Source: Hippopus hippopus
Lineage: Eukaryota; Mollusca; Bivalvia; Cardiida; Cardiidae
Assembly (NCBI GenBank): GCA_946811185.2
Contig: OX328099.1
Span: 17,635,859-17,699,858, forward strand
Reading direction: 5' to 3'
Length of the DNA: 64,000 bases
Notes under the pieces: model-generated
What the model was told of the DNA's origin: nothing
The model's database searches: none
What the model saw: the letters and a program-made list of their open reading frames with translations, nothing else
Shown here: positions 54,559 through 63,854 of the stretch, one piece after another
Layout: every line of letters begins with the position of its first letter
How positions within the stretch are numbered: the stretch's first letter is position 1
Position numbers and translations under genes: made by a program

Positions 54559-54788
54559 TTAACTCTTTACCAAACGACAAAATTTTAGACTGGTCCAAAT
54601 TGAAAGCATTTGCTGACGACAAATTAAAGATGGCTCAAATGCTGGAATTTGTCCATCATAGAGTAGAAAACATTGTGGGAAAAGGAGAAAATGCTGGTAA
54701 CCAGCATTTTCTCTTTTTTTCAACAATGTTTTCAAAAGGCTTCTTTCTTAGGGTCGTTAAAACCGGGCATTGTTTGGTAAAGAGTTAA
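54559..54788 (+). repeat. TTAA hairpin MITE 126 bp upstream of the Ig2 exon
   Basis: Complete, 230 bp; A-end CTCTTTACCAAACGACAAAA identical to the reference copy. Confidence 0.92.
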
Positions 54789-54914
54789 GTCACTCTTTTA
54801 GCTTGGGGACTACCAAACAGAAAAATGAAGGTGTGTTAAATTCAGTTTTTTTTTTTTCGTCCTTGATGCAAAATAATGAAACAACTTTATTTTAATCCGC
54901 ATTTCTGTTTTCAG

Positions 54915-55100
54915 GCATTCCAACTGGGTATCCCAGAATAACAGATAACCCAAAACTGAAATCTGTGGAGAAGGGCCAATCAGCAACATTGAACTGTTCA
55001 GTGACAGCACATGGCATGGATAATCCACCAGTTGTATATTGGCTCAAAGATATGGTGCCTGTGGATACCAAAGATCCACGAATAAGCCTACTTCCAGATG
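54915..55100 (+). CDS. Lar: LAR-type receptor tyrosine phosphatase, Ig2 N-terminal half exon (62 codons, phase 1-1)
   Basis: This exon continues the frame from Ig1: the split codon a|gc gives Ser. The acceptor is TTTCTGTTTTCAG and the donor GTAAAA at 55101. It encodes IPTGYPRITDNPKLKSVEKG, then the B-strand Cys in ATLNCSV, the core Trp in VVYWLKDMVPVD, and RISLLPDG. This aligns without gaps to the Ig1-Ig2 linker and first half of Ig2 in vertebrate LAR-type phosphatases (LPSGFP...GPQLK..., WFKDFLPVD). One N-glycosylation sequon (NCS) is present. The exon ends where vertebrate genes place mini-exon A, which changes the reach between Ig domains and ligand choice. A complete MITE ends 126 bp upstream of the acceptor. 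Confidence 0.93.
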
Positions 55101-55124
55101 GTAAAATAAACATATCTTAAACTG

Positions 55125-55480
55125 TGTTGTTCTCCGCTTTCAACATTATCTCAGTAATATCAGGGCAACAGCACACTTACTCATTTCTGCATGTCATGGG
55201 TTTCAGCAGTGCTAGGCTAGGGCTCTGAAGTGTCTTACCCAAGGATATAACTTCTTGAATGGTGTTTTACACAGCTTACAACATTATTTCAATCATATCA
55301 TTGTGACAGCACCCATGCCTATTCCTGTATAACCTGTGTTTCACCAGTGCTCGGCTAGGGCTCTGAGGTGTCTTGCTCAAGGACACTCCCACGAAAAATC
55401 AAATGCCTTGAGTCAGGATCAAACCTTGAGCTTCCAGGTTTTGAATGATACACCTAAGCCACTGGGCAATACAGGACCCA
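55125..55480 (-). mobile_element. tRNA-derived SINE (family 1), one full and one partial copy in tandem
   Basis: The full copy is 55262-55480, head at the right (TGGCTTAGGTGTATCATTC, GGTTTGATCCTGAC on the - strand), body GAGCAAGACACCTCAGAGCC. A second tail-plus-body copy (CTCAGTAATATCAGGGCAAC, GCTAGGCTAGGGCTCTGAAG) lies at 55125-55261. Confidence 0.8.
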
Positions 55481-55575
55481 GATGGTAAAAGAAACTTGTG
55501 ATGTGCCTGTTGTAAAATGCTCAAACACTCAAGTTGATTACATAGAAAAGAAGGACAGTTTAGAAGATCAACCAT

Positions 55576-55659
55576 TTAACATACAATCTTGACCTTAAAC
55601 AACCTTGTGGAAGAGACTTTATGAAAACATTGTGGGAAAAGGAGAAAATGCTGGTAACA
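55576..55659 (-). repeat. TTAA hairpin MITE truncated at the hairpin tip
   Basis: B-end and full left arm to AATGCTGGTAAC, then tandem-array sequence; no right half found downstream. Confidence 0.8.
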
Positions 55660-56470
55660 CAGAGTGTGGGTTAACAGCCCAGCCTCATAGGTCAAGGTAA
55701 CAGTTGAGAGTCGAAGGTAACATGTTCCCTCTTCACATTTCTTGAACTCCTGGTCTGATTTGGAAAATTTTACACACATGTCTGCACTTGGATGAAACAA
55801 TGTGCAGAGCAAAAGTGCAGATCCCAGACTCCAAGGTCAAGGTCAAAGTAGTAGGGACAAGTGTAATGTGCTCATTATCTGAACCTGCTCCATAGCTCTC
55901 GAACTCCTGATCTGATTTTGAAAATATTTCACACATGTGTGCACCTTGGTGAGACAACTTGTAGAACACAGTTTTCAGAGCCCAGGATCATGTCACAGTC
56001 ACAGCCAAGGGTGAAATGTTAAATGCTCATTAATTGTGTCCCCTTCATATATCTCTTGTACCCGTAGTCTGATTGTGAAAATATTTCACTCATACTTCAC
56101 TCATATGCAACTTAATGCAGTGGGGTGCAGACCAGAGCCCAGCCTCCAAAGTCAGAGTCACTGCAAAGGTCAACGGTCAAATGCTCCTTAATTGTGTCAG
56201 CTCCATATCTCATGAACCCATAATATAGTTTTAAAATATTTCACACATGTGTCCATATTGATGAGACAATGTGCAGAATAGATGTTTCAGAGCCTGGGCT
56301 CTAAGTTAAGGTTAAAGCAGGGCGTTCAAAGGCTACATGCTTTTGAATCGTGTCCACTCCATATTTCTTGTACTCCTGGTCTGACTTTGAAAATATTTAA
56401 CACAAGTGTGCACCTTGATGAGACAGTGTGCAGAGCAGAGGGTGCATATGCTGTCTTTGATGCTTCAGAC
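55660..56470 (+). repeat. tandem array, five ~157-bp units
   Basis: The marker GAACTCCTGGTCTGATTTTG + AAAATATTTCACACATGTG recurs near 55744, 55908, 56058, 56212 and 56368 (spacing 150-164 bp); each unit also has GAGCCCAG..TC..AGGTCA and GATGAGACAATGTGCAGA. Similar to HINE cores by period, but no HINE ends are visible. Confidence 0.85.
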
Positions 56471-56728
56471 AAACCTCTATAATTGTTCCTGGTGAAAATA
56501 GTGTGGGCTTAAATCAGACACCATTGTTGGTGCCATCTGATCTGAAATGGCATTGTTTGCCACTTTCATTGGCATTAATATATTCATATTTGTGTTCTCT
56601 GAATTGGATCGGGTTTTCTTCGTGACAAGGGAAGTAACTATTGAGAATACTTTGTAGAATGTGTAGAGGTTGTTTCCCTTTTAAAATTATGTATTTGGTT
56701 TCTCAGACCAAATTTTGGGCATCTAGAC

Positions 56729-56948
56729 CATTAACAAATAATCCAATATTTTTTACAACTCTGAGAAAGACGGCCTATTAAAAACACAAAAACACTGTAG
56801 AAAAGGGGGAATATGGTTGGAACCAGCATTTTCTCCTTTTCTGTCTACTCTTCCAAATAAATCTCATCATTATTGACTCATAAAATGTGTCACTTGCAAA
56901 TGCTTTCAATTTAATCCAGGCTAAAGTTTCATTTTCTGGTAAAGTAAT
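56729..56948 (-). repeat. TTAA hairpin MITE, decayed
   Basis: TTAACAAATAATCCAATAT B-end, arm AACACTGTAGAAAAGGGGG, A-end TTTTCTGGTAAAG. Confidence 0.75.
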
Positions 56949-57081
56949 TTATTATTAGTTTGAATTGAGTGAAACAACTTGAAACAAAACATCCCTAAAA
57001 TGCTTTTCGCCATTCAATTTTAATCTGAGTTTAGTTAAGAATCTTTTTACAAGGCTACAATTTTTTTTTTTAATTCCCTAC

Positions 57082-57192
57082 ATTGAATGTATTTGCAGAG
57101 GACCCTTAAAATTTTACTCCTTTTCCCTCAATATTTTCAAAGGCCTTATTCCTCAGGATCCTGAAATCAAGACATTTTGTAAATGGTTAAAT
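57082..57192 (+). repeat. TTAA hairpin MITE, internally deleted
   Basis: GTATTTGCAGAGGACC joins TTTACTCCTTTTCCCTCAAT, then B half; shares its right TTAA. Confidence 0.68.
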
Positions 57193-57421
57193 CTTTACCA
57201 CACAACAAAATTTTACATTAAGTCTTGTCTTTATTGAAAGCATTTGAAAATGACATATTGAATTTGGTTCAAATGATGATATTTGTGTATGAAAAGTTAG
57301 AGAAAACATTGTATGAAAAGGAGAAAATGCTAGTTACCAGCATTTCTGCTTTTCCCACATTATTTTCAAAAGCCCTATTCCTCAGGATTCTAAAAGCATG
57401 GCATTGTTTTGTAAAATCTTA
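57187..57421 (+). repeat. TTAA hairpin MITE
   Basis: ATCTTTACCACACAACAAAA; hairpin with GGTT/AACC change (CTAGTTACCAGC); B-end TTTTGTAAAATCTTA. Confidence 0.8.
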
Positions 57422-57477
57422 CAATAGAATTGATTTATTGTATAGTGTTTAATGCCTTTTTTAGTATATCATTTATA

Positions 57478-57720
57478 TCGCGGTGGCCAGTACACCTATC
57501 CATGCTTTCCTGGAGTTTCTTTTACCAGTACTCAGCACAGTGTTCTTTCCAAGCCACTGGGTGCTTTCCCACATAACCATTGTGGTCAGCAGTGAGACAG
57601 GAATGAATCCTGTCGCAATGACTATCATGAATCCTCAGAAAGAAATTGGCCAAGCCGGGAATCGAACCAGTGACCTCCTGTTCTCAAGTCTTGTACACTA
57701 CCGACTGAGCTACTGGAGCT
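57478..57720 (-). mobile_element. tRNA-derived SINE (family 2)
   Basis: On the - strand: head AGCTCCAGTAGCTCAGTCGG (A box), GGTTCGATTCCCGGC (B box), body and tail GGAAAGAACACTGTGCTGAG, AAAGCATGGATAGGTGTACT. Ends ~55 bp before the second Ig2 exon. Confidence 0.8.
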
Positions 57721-57772
57721 TTGTCCTTAAAATAGAAAAAAACACTGATGCAAAATATAACTTTATTTACAG

Positions 57773-57883
57773 GGAGACTCAAGATAGACAGAAGTTTAGA
57801 GACAGATTTTGGGAAGTACGAATGTGTGGCAGAGAATGAAGTTGGTGTAGCCTATTCCTACCCTGCTATGCTTTATGTGAAAG
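57773..57883 (+). CDS. Lar: LAR-type receptor tyrosine phosphatase, Ig2 C-terminal half exon (37 codons, phase 1-1)
   Basis: The acceptor is CTTTATTTACAG and the donor GTAAGG at 57884. The split codon g|gg with the previous exon gives Gly. The peptide RLKIDRSLETDFGKYECVAE, followed by NEVGVAYSYPAMLYVK, completes Ig2: the tyrosine-corner motif DFGKYEC carries the F-strand Cys, and LYVK is the final strand, close to vertebrate GKYECVATNSAG and NLYVR. The next exon should begin in phase 1 with the Ig2-Ig3 linker; I could not find Ig3 before the window ends. A tRNA-derived SINE ends about 55 bp upstream of the acceptor. Confidence 0.92.
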
Positions 57884-58025
57884 GTAAGGATTTTTTGGGG
57901 GGGCCATAAATTGTGTATGTCCCCATGCTTTTTCTAGCTTACCGAAATGCAAATGCACGTGAAGTGCTTATAGTAAGCTTTTCTGATGCCAGTCATGGGT
58001 AGGTTGACCTTGGTCAGTATTTTTT

Positions 58026-58281
58026 TGTTATCCTTTTACCAAACGAAAACTTTTTAGACTGGTCCAAATTAGAAGCATTCGTAGACTACACATAAAATGA
58101 TAACCAAATAATGGGATTTCTATCAGGAGGGGTAGAAAACATGGCGGGGTGGGGGGTGGGAGATGGAGAAAATGCTGCTTACCAGTACTTTCTCCTTTTC
58201 CCTCAATGTCTTCAAAAGCTTCAAAAGTTTTCTTCCTTTCTCAGGTTCATTAAAACTCTGGACAATGTGGTAAAGAGTATA
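58026..58281 (+). repeat. TTAA hairpin MITE, expanded
   Basis: Left arm interrupted by GGGGTGGGGGGTGGGAG; duplicated AAAGCTTC in the B half; flanks mutated. Confidence 0.75.
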
Positions 58282-58534
58282 AAATCCTTTTATCATAAAC
58301 CACAGGCCAGTCACAACCAAACTTAACAAGAACATTGCTTTGGTCCAGTCAATAGTCAGCAGGATATGGGTTACACAGTCTGCTTTACTGGAGGTCTAAG
58401 AGGTCTTCCTGAAATGGAATCTTTCACTCATCATTATCTATCTCACCCCCTCATTTGTCAAGTAGATAAGTCTACCTCTTGAAAGGAAACAACTGGGTAA
58501 AAAAATTGATGAACTTGCAGTACTTTCCATAGTC
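58282..58534. other. intronic sequence without recognised feature
   Basis: No supported gene or repeat. Confidence 0.5.
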
Positions 58535-58561
58535 TTAACCCTTTTCCACACAATTCCAAGT
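58535..58561 (-). repeat. MITE B-terminus fragment
   Basis: TTAACCCTTTTCCACACAAT directly before the TTAA of the next copy; the rest of this older copy is not recognisable. Confidence 0.6.
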
Positions 58562-58790
58562 TTAACCCTTTACCAAACAAAAAAGTTTTGGACTGGACCA
58601 GACTGAAAGCATTTGAAGTCAACAATTTAAATATAGCTCAAATGATGATTTCTGTCTTTGATAGGGTAGAAAACATTGTGGGAAAAGGAGAAAATGCTGG
58701 TCACCAGCATTTTCTCCTTTTCCCACAATGTTTTCAAAAGCCTTTCTTGCCAGAGTCGTGAAAACCAGGGATTGTTTGGTAAAGGGTTAA
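58562..58790 (+). repeat. TTAA hairpin MITE, 229 bp
   Basis: Perfect palindrome with centre GGTCACC in place of GGTTACC. Confidence 0.93.
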
Positions 58791-58881
58791 GTGAGGTTTT
58801 GTAGCTTATTTGCAAGTAACACAAAGCAGGAGTATTTCAAGGAAAAATAAGTTGCCCTTTTGTAGCAAAATGGAGAACATT

Positions 58882-58960
58882 ATGGGTGGTGTGAGAATGT
58901 CAGGAAACACATGCATAGGTGCACTGACCGCTGTGGTATAACCTAAGCTGTTAAAACGTG
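58882..58960 (+). mobile_element. SINE (family 2), 3' fragment
   Basis: GTCAGGAAACACATGCATAG and GTGCACTGACCGCTGTGG, then ACCTAAGCTGTT. Confidence 0.7.
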
Positions 58961-59069
58961 TTTAACTCAAATATAAACAAAATAAACCCAAGTTTCATTG
59001 ATTTTCTGACCTGTGCTGTCTAGGTTAAGTAAGTGTTGAAACTTTCAGAGAAGAGTTTAATGTAACCCA

Positions 59070-59300
59070 TGATAGCGCCTTTCACGACTACAGTTGCCTT
59101 TTCAGCCATTGTAGATAAAGATCAGGCTGCACAAAATGTGCAGCCTGATCTTTAATCTACACTGTCTGCTTTGCTTCAATACTATAGACAGAAGCAACCA
59201 TAAAATTGCAATTATTTTGGTTGTATTTCTAGGATGGAAATGTCTGAAAGGTTTATTCCGCACTTTAAGGGTAACCATACTTTTCTGTCCCAATTATGTT
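59070..59300 (-). repeat. R2 palindromic repeat, longest copy
   Basis: Core AGATCAGGCTGCACAAAAT / GTGCAGCCTGATCTTTAATC; left flank GCGCCTTTCACGACTACAG, right flank ACTATAGACAGAAGCAACC and GGTTGTATTTCTAGGATGG match the reverse of 29990-30235. Confidence 0.8.
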
Positions 59301-59397
59301 CTTGTTGTAAGACATACCACAGTCAGGTTGTAAGACAATTATACAAGTTTAACATACAGAGCTGCAAACTCAGTGGGTACAGAATAATTTAATTTTG

Positions 59398-59463
59398 TTG
59401 ACAGTCTAGATTGAGATTGGAATGTACAGAATGTGCTGTCTGGTCTTTAATCTACTGTATCTG
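59398..59463. repeat. R2 palindromic repeat, decayed
   Basis: TTGACAGTCTAGATTGAGAT and GTCTGGTCTTTAATCTACTG. Confidence 0.58.
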
Positions 59464-59543
59464 CTTCTTTGCAAGTTATTCTAGCCAAAGTGATGTTAAA
59501 ATTTTGATACTTTTGGTCTCTCTTCTTGACTATGGGACTGTCA

Positions 59544-59771
59544 TTAACCCTTTACCAAACAATTCCTTGTTTGAACGACCCTGAAGGAGAAAGCTTTTTA
59601 AAACATCATGAGAAAAGGAGAAAATGCTGGTAACCAGGATTTTCTCCTTTTCCCACAATGTTTCCTACCCTATCAAGTACAGAAATCATTATTTGAGCTA
59701 CATTTAATTTGTTGTCTGCAAATGCTTTGAAGTTAGTCTAGTCCGATACTGTGTTGTTTGGTAAAAGTTAT
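59544..59771 (-). repeat. TTAA hairpin MITE
   Basis: Good hairpin; A-end GTTGTTTGGTAAAAGTTAT overlaps the start of the next copy by four bases. Confidence 0.87.
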
Positions 59772-59997
59772 ACCTTTACCAGAGAGCAAACTTTAAGACT
59801 TGTCTAAATTAAAAGCAGTTGTAGATGACAACATGAATGCTACACAAATGATGGGATTTTTTTCTGAAAGAATAGGAAACATTGTGAGAAAAAGAGAAAA
59901 TGCTGTTAACCAGCATTTTCTTTTTTTCCCACAATGTTTTCAAGGGAATATTTTTCTGAGAGCTGTTGAAACTCTGGATTGTTTGGTAAAGAGTTAA
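59768..59997 (+). repeat. TTAA hairpin MITE, abutting copy
   Basis: TTATACCTTTACCAGAGAGC A-end; loop GCTGTTAACCAGC; B-end GGATTGTTTGGTAAAGAG. Confidence 0.83.
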
Positions 59998-60274
59998 GTC
60001 CATCAAAGGCAAATTTGATGGCAACCTTGTTAAAGGAAGGGTTTTGTTATAAGGAATTGTCTCCTTTTGCCTCACTATTTGCTAAAGTTAAGTGCAATGT
60101 AGGTTCAGAGCAGTCGGAGCAGGCTACTAAGAATTATGTTTTATACTGGTAAATACTTTTGCCTAGACAGCATTGAATTTGTAGTTGTTATCTGGGTGTT
60201 ATGTATTGAAGAACTGAGGATAAATTTGTAGACTTTAGGTTTTTCTGTACTGTACATTTTATATGGATTGTTTC
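59998..60274. other. intronic sequence without recognised feature
   Basis: No supported gene or repeat. Confidence 0.5.
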
Positions 60275-60503
60275 TTAACCCTTTACCACACAATGACGAC
60301 TTTTAACGACCCTGGGAAAGAGGCCTTTTAAAAACATTTTGGGAAAAGGAGAAAATGCTGGTAACCAGCATTTTCTCCTTTTCCCAAAATGTTTTCTACT
60401 CCATCAAAAAATGATTGTACTGTTTGAGCCATATTGAAATTATCATCTGCAAATGCTTTCAATTTGGATAAGGCTTAAATTTTGTCATCTGGTAAAGGGT
60501 TAA
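60275..60503 (-). repeat. TTAA hairpin MITE, 229 bp
   Basis: Hairpin arms both carry compensating-type changes (CATTTTGGG / CCCAAAATG). Confidence 0.93.
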
Positions 60504-60604
60504 AGAGAAAGAATCAAAGTAGAAAGAATTAGATTGGACGCTTAGGATCCTAGCTCTTCTATGAATAGACCCCTTAGTTCTTCTATGCTCCTAGTTCAAA
60601 GCAC

Positions 60605-60765
60605 TAATACATGTAATGCCACCTTTTGTCATCATACCGGTTCACCTGTGCAGTTGGATGGGAAATGCAAAAAGTCTGAGAAAAATCCATGCCCAGGTCA
60701 GCAATCCAACCTTCCACCCTTGGATAGTTAGTTTTGTGTTTTACCACTACACCACGGCCCTGAGA
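60605..60765 (-). mobile_element. tRNA-derived SINE-like sequence (third family)
   Basis: On the - strand GGGCCGTGGTGTAGTGGTAA (A box) and GGAAGGTTGGATTGC (B box) followed by CCTGGGCATGGATTTTTC. Single copy in this window. Confidence 0.6.
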
Positions 60766-60791
60766 ACAGAAAGAAAATGTATATTCCATGA

Positions 60792-61020
60792 TTAAACCAT
60801 TACCATACAATCCCTACTTTTGACGCCCCTGAGAAAGAAGCCCTTGGAAAACATTGTGGGAAAAGGAGAAAATGCTGGTAACCAGCATTTTCTCCTTTTC
60901 CCACAGTGTTTTCTACTCTTCCCAAACCAAATTTTAATTTTTCAATCACCTTTATTTTGTCGTCTGCAAATGCTTTCAATTTGGACCAGTCTAAAATTTT
61001 CTCGTGTGGTAATGAGTTAA
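60792..61020 (-). repeat. TTAA hairpin MITE, 229 bp
   Basis: Complete; terminal changes AACCATTACCATAC and GGTAATGAG. Confidence 0.92.
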
Positions 61021-61034
61021 ATTTTATGTAGCCA

Positions 61035-61264
61035 TTTAGCTCTTTATCATACTACAAAATTTTAGACTGGTCCAAATAAAAGCCTATGTAAATGACAATA
61101 TAGACATTGCTCACATTATGAAATTTTTATTTGAAAGTGTAGAAAAGATTGTAGGAGGAGGAGAAAATGCTGGTTTACCAGCATTTTCTCCCTTTCCCAC
61201 AATATTTTCCAAAGTCTTCTTCTTTAGGGTCTTTAAAAGTCTGGACTGTGTGGTAAAGGGTTAA
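61035..61264 (+). repeat. TTAA hairpin MITE, 230 bp
   Basis: Left flank TTAG; left arm GATTGTAGGAGGAGGAG; centre GGTTTACC. Confidence 0.87.
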
Positions 61265-61488
61265 AAGCTGAGGAAACTACTCCTGCTTATCAGATAAGAC
61301 AAATGTTTTCAAAAAGAATTTGAGATCTTGATATCAGTTTATATATTCAGGTTATTACCCTAGTAACAGTTTCAAATGAATGTGCTTTCCTGGAAGCTGT
61401 ACCCTTCACTTTAGAATTAAGGCATCTGCATACTTGTCGTGGAAATCATTGAATTATGGAAAATTGTTCAGGTGGAACTACCCAGCTG
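61265..61488. other. intronic sequence without recognised feature
   Basis: No supported gene or repeat. Confidence 0.5.
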
Positions 61489-61672
61489 TTTAAGCCTTTA
61501 TCAAACAATTTGTTTTTTGAAGGCACTGGGAAAGAAAGCTTAAAAGAAAGAGTAGCAAACATATAGGAAAAGGAGAAAGCGCTGGTTACTATTATTTCCT
61601 TTTTTTCACAATGTTTTTAAGAGCTTTTTTTCTCAGGATCCTTACAATTTGGGTTGTGTGGTAAAGTGCTAA
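61489..61672. repeat. TTAA hairpin MITE with B-type halves on both sides
   Basis: Left GCCTTTATCAAACAATTTG and GCACTGGGAAAGAAAGC; right TCTCAGGATCCTTACAATTT and GGTTGTGTGGTAAAG. Confidence 0.68.
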
Positions 61673-61784
61673 AGTGAAATAATAAATTTGATCTTTTTGT
61701 ACATGCTTAAAATGTCTAGATTATAAAATGGTAAAACAACAACTTAATAGCTAAACACTTTGACAATGTCCTTTTTTTTTCCAG

Positions 61785-61832
61785 ACTTCAAAGACTTTGG
61801 TCCAATTTGGCTACACAGATTAGATCCTCAAT
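61785..61832 (+). CDS. candidate 48-nt microexon downstream of Ig2, phase 1-1
   Basis: A very strong polypyrimidine tract and acceptor (TGTCCTTTTTTTTTTCCAG) precede an open phase-1 segment of 16 codons (FKDFGPIWLHRLDPQ) that could end at a moderate donor GTAGGA. It lies where vertebrate LAR genes splice mini-exon B between Ig2 and Ig3, but the sequence resembles no mini-exon I know. If the donor is not used, the frame runs on to a stop near 61917. Confidence 0.2.
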
Positions 61833-62121
61833 GTAGGAGACCCCACCTCTTTTCTTTCAAAACAATTAGAGAAACACAAAAAAAAATGAGTTTTTTTTTG
61901 TCTGATGTATTAGAATAGCAAGAAAACACAAAGTAAACAGGCTAATTGATTATAAAACATAAACCTTTGTCTAATGTTAAGTACTTTTGATGTATTAAAA
62001 AAAACTTATTTTTTTCCTCCACGCTGGTATTTTACTTACACCTGTATCAGAACATCTAAGATGGTATCGCCCAGGAAATAAATCTTTCCTGAGATCTTTC
62101 TGTCTAATGTCTAGTTCAGCT
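61833..62121. other. intronic AT-rich sequence
   Basis: Several A- and T-runs; no supported repeat or gene. Confidence 0.5.
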
Positions 62122-62341
62122 TTTATCCTTTACCGCACAGTGCCTACTTGGAAAGAAGCTTTTAGAAAACAGTGTGGGAAAAGGGGAAAATGCTGGTAAC
62201 CAGCATTTTCTCCTTTTCCCACAATGTTTTCTACCCTATCAAAGAAAAAAATTGCCCCACTTGAGCCACATTGAAATTGTCGTCTGCAAATGCTTTCAAT
62301 TTGGACAAGGCTAGACTTTTTGTCAACCGGTAAATGGTTAA
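62122..62341 (-). repeat. TTAA hairpin MITE
   Basis: B half lost GACTTTTAACGACCCTG; hairpin arm GTGTGGGAAAAGGGG; A-end TTTTGTCAACCGGTAAATGG. Confidence 0.85.
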
Positions 62342-62443
62342 CACTTAAGCTACAAAATAAATGAAACAAAAATGTCCTCTCAATCGTAAAAACAAAAGTA
62401 ATGTGATTTAAAAGTTGATTTCAATGGGAAAAATACTGTAATG

Positions 62444-62487
62444 GATAGTGTAGATCAATTATGTGCAGCCTGATCCACACTGTCTGC
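62444..62487. repeat. R2 palindromic repeat, short
   Basis: GATAGTGTAGATCAATTATG and GCAGCCTGATCCACACTGTC. Confidence 0.65.
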
Positions 62488-62642
62488 AAAAGGTCATTGA
62501 GTCGCAGTTAGCAGCCTCAGGATGAAAAGCACTCTGTAGCAGCCTTGAAAGAGATTTAGAATAAATGCTTTCTAAGCAAGGGAAGGTCAAGGCAAGATCT
62601 TTTTAAATATGTACGGTCACATTAGACAGATCCTGATGTCTG

Positions 62643-62718
62643 GTCACAATAGTGTGAGAAAGGCAGGAAACACATACGTAGGTGCAGTGACCACTGGGAT
62701 ATGACCTAAGCTGTTTAA
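62643..62718 (+). mobile_element. SINE (family 2), 3' fragment
   Basis: GGCAGGAAACACATACGTAG, GTGCAGTGACCACTGGGATA, TGACCTAAGCTGTTTAACAC. Confidence 0.72.
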
Positions 62719-62998
62719 CACTTAAGCTACAAAATAAATGAAACAAAAATGTCCTTACAAAACCCAAGTATTGAGCTTTCAAAGTTGATTTCAACAGGAA
62801 AAGAACACCGTAACAAACTATGTAGATCCAAGTTCTACTCTATCCAAAAGCAAATGAAGTTGCTTTACCATTTTAAAGACTTAATAGATTTTAGCTTCTA
62901 TAGTAATAAGATTATAATATTCACCTGTTACCTCCTAAAACAAAATTATTTTGCAACATACAACTTTGAAAAAAAAACTTAAAGAAAATTAAAGTCAA
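62719..62998. other. intronic sequence without recognised feature
   Basis: 62719-62752 repeats 62341-62374 (ACACTTAAGCTACAAAATAA, ATGAAACAAAAATGTCCT), a local duplication of unknown origin. Confidence 0.6.
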
Positions 62999-63219
62999 TT
63001 ATGTCTTTACCAGAAAACAAAATTTTAGACATGGCCAAATTGAAAATATTTTCAGATTGAATGTTTCTCAAAATACAATATTATGTTTGACATGTATGAA
63101 ATATTGTTGAAAAAAGGAGAAAAAGCTAGTTACCAGCATTTTCTCTTTGTCCCACAATGTTTTCAAAAGCCTTCTTCCTCAGGATCATTCTAACTTTGGA
63201 TTATTTTGTAAAAGATTAA
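62999..63219 (+). repeat. TTAA hairpin MITE, decayed
   Basis: GTCTTTACCAGAAAACAAAA A-end; arm AATATTGTTGAAAAAAGGAG; B-end GGATTATTTTGTAAAAG. Confidence 0.82.
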
Positions 63220-63424
63220 GGTTTAGTACATTGATATATTTCTGAACATTTTGGCGGAAGGAAAAATTGCTGGTCACTGCAATATTTCAAAAAGCAATCA
63301 TTGTACGATGCCTCATATTGTCCATATGAAGCAAGAATTAGAATATAAGCAAACACCCCTGCGAGTATTTTGTGAACTTTCTTGTAAACTTGCTTTTAGA
63401 CAATTTTTCATGTTGAGGATGAAT

Positions 63425-63660
63425 GGCCCGGCCGGGTACCTCAGTAGTTAGCACACAGCTGACTTTTGACATTGTGAGTTTGATATCCCGTTGAGGCAAA
63501 CTTTTTTTCCAGCAATTTTTCACCTTTCACCTGTGATGCATGTGAGAAAAGTAGTCAGTGTCTTGGAAAGAAAGTTGTGTCAGTACAGGTTTGAGAAAGT
63601 CAGGAAACACAATGCAGGTGGACTGACCGCAAGGATATGACCTAAGCTGTTTAATAACAG
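63425..63660 (+). mobile_element. tRNA-derived SINE (family 2), full copy
   Basis: Head GGCCGGGTACCTCAGTAGTT (A box) and GTGAGTTTGATATCCCG (B box), body GCATGTGAGAAAAGTAGTCA and GAAAGTTGTGTCAGTAC, tail GTCAGGAAACACAATGCAGG, ACTGACCGCAAGGATATGAC, AAGCTGTTTAA. Confidence 0.83.
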
Positions 63661-63854
63661 CATAAGACATGTAAATAAACATGAGGATGAAGGATTAACG
63701 GTTAAAGAATGAAAGTACTATCTATTTTCAGTTTCTTATCTAAACCTGTAAATAAAAACTCCTTCTTACATAAGATTCAGTGTTCTATTTGTGTTCAGAA
63801 AAATTAATATCAAGAACTCTTTTATTGCAAGCTTTAGTTGTTTCCATAATTCTT

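Noticed and set aside
55660..56470. CRISPR-like spaced repeats
   Set aside because: The units are ~157 bp and contiguous with graded divergence, in eukaryotic intronic DNA; there are no short repeats with unique spacers.
57640..57720. tRNA gene on the - strand (GGTTCGATTCCCGGC)
   Set aside because: Same reason: it is the head of a SINE with a recognisable body and tail.
20..63500. Many 60-130 codon frames reading like KGENAG.QHFLLFP or LWEKEKMLVTSIFSF
   Set aside because: They are translations of the MITE palindrome in various frames and strands; the same peptides recur at every copy and have no start, splice or conservation pattern of a gene.
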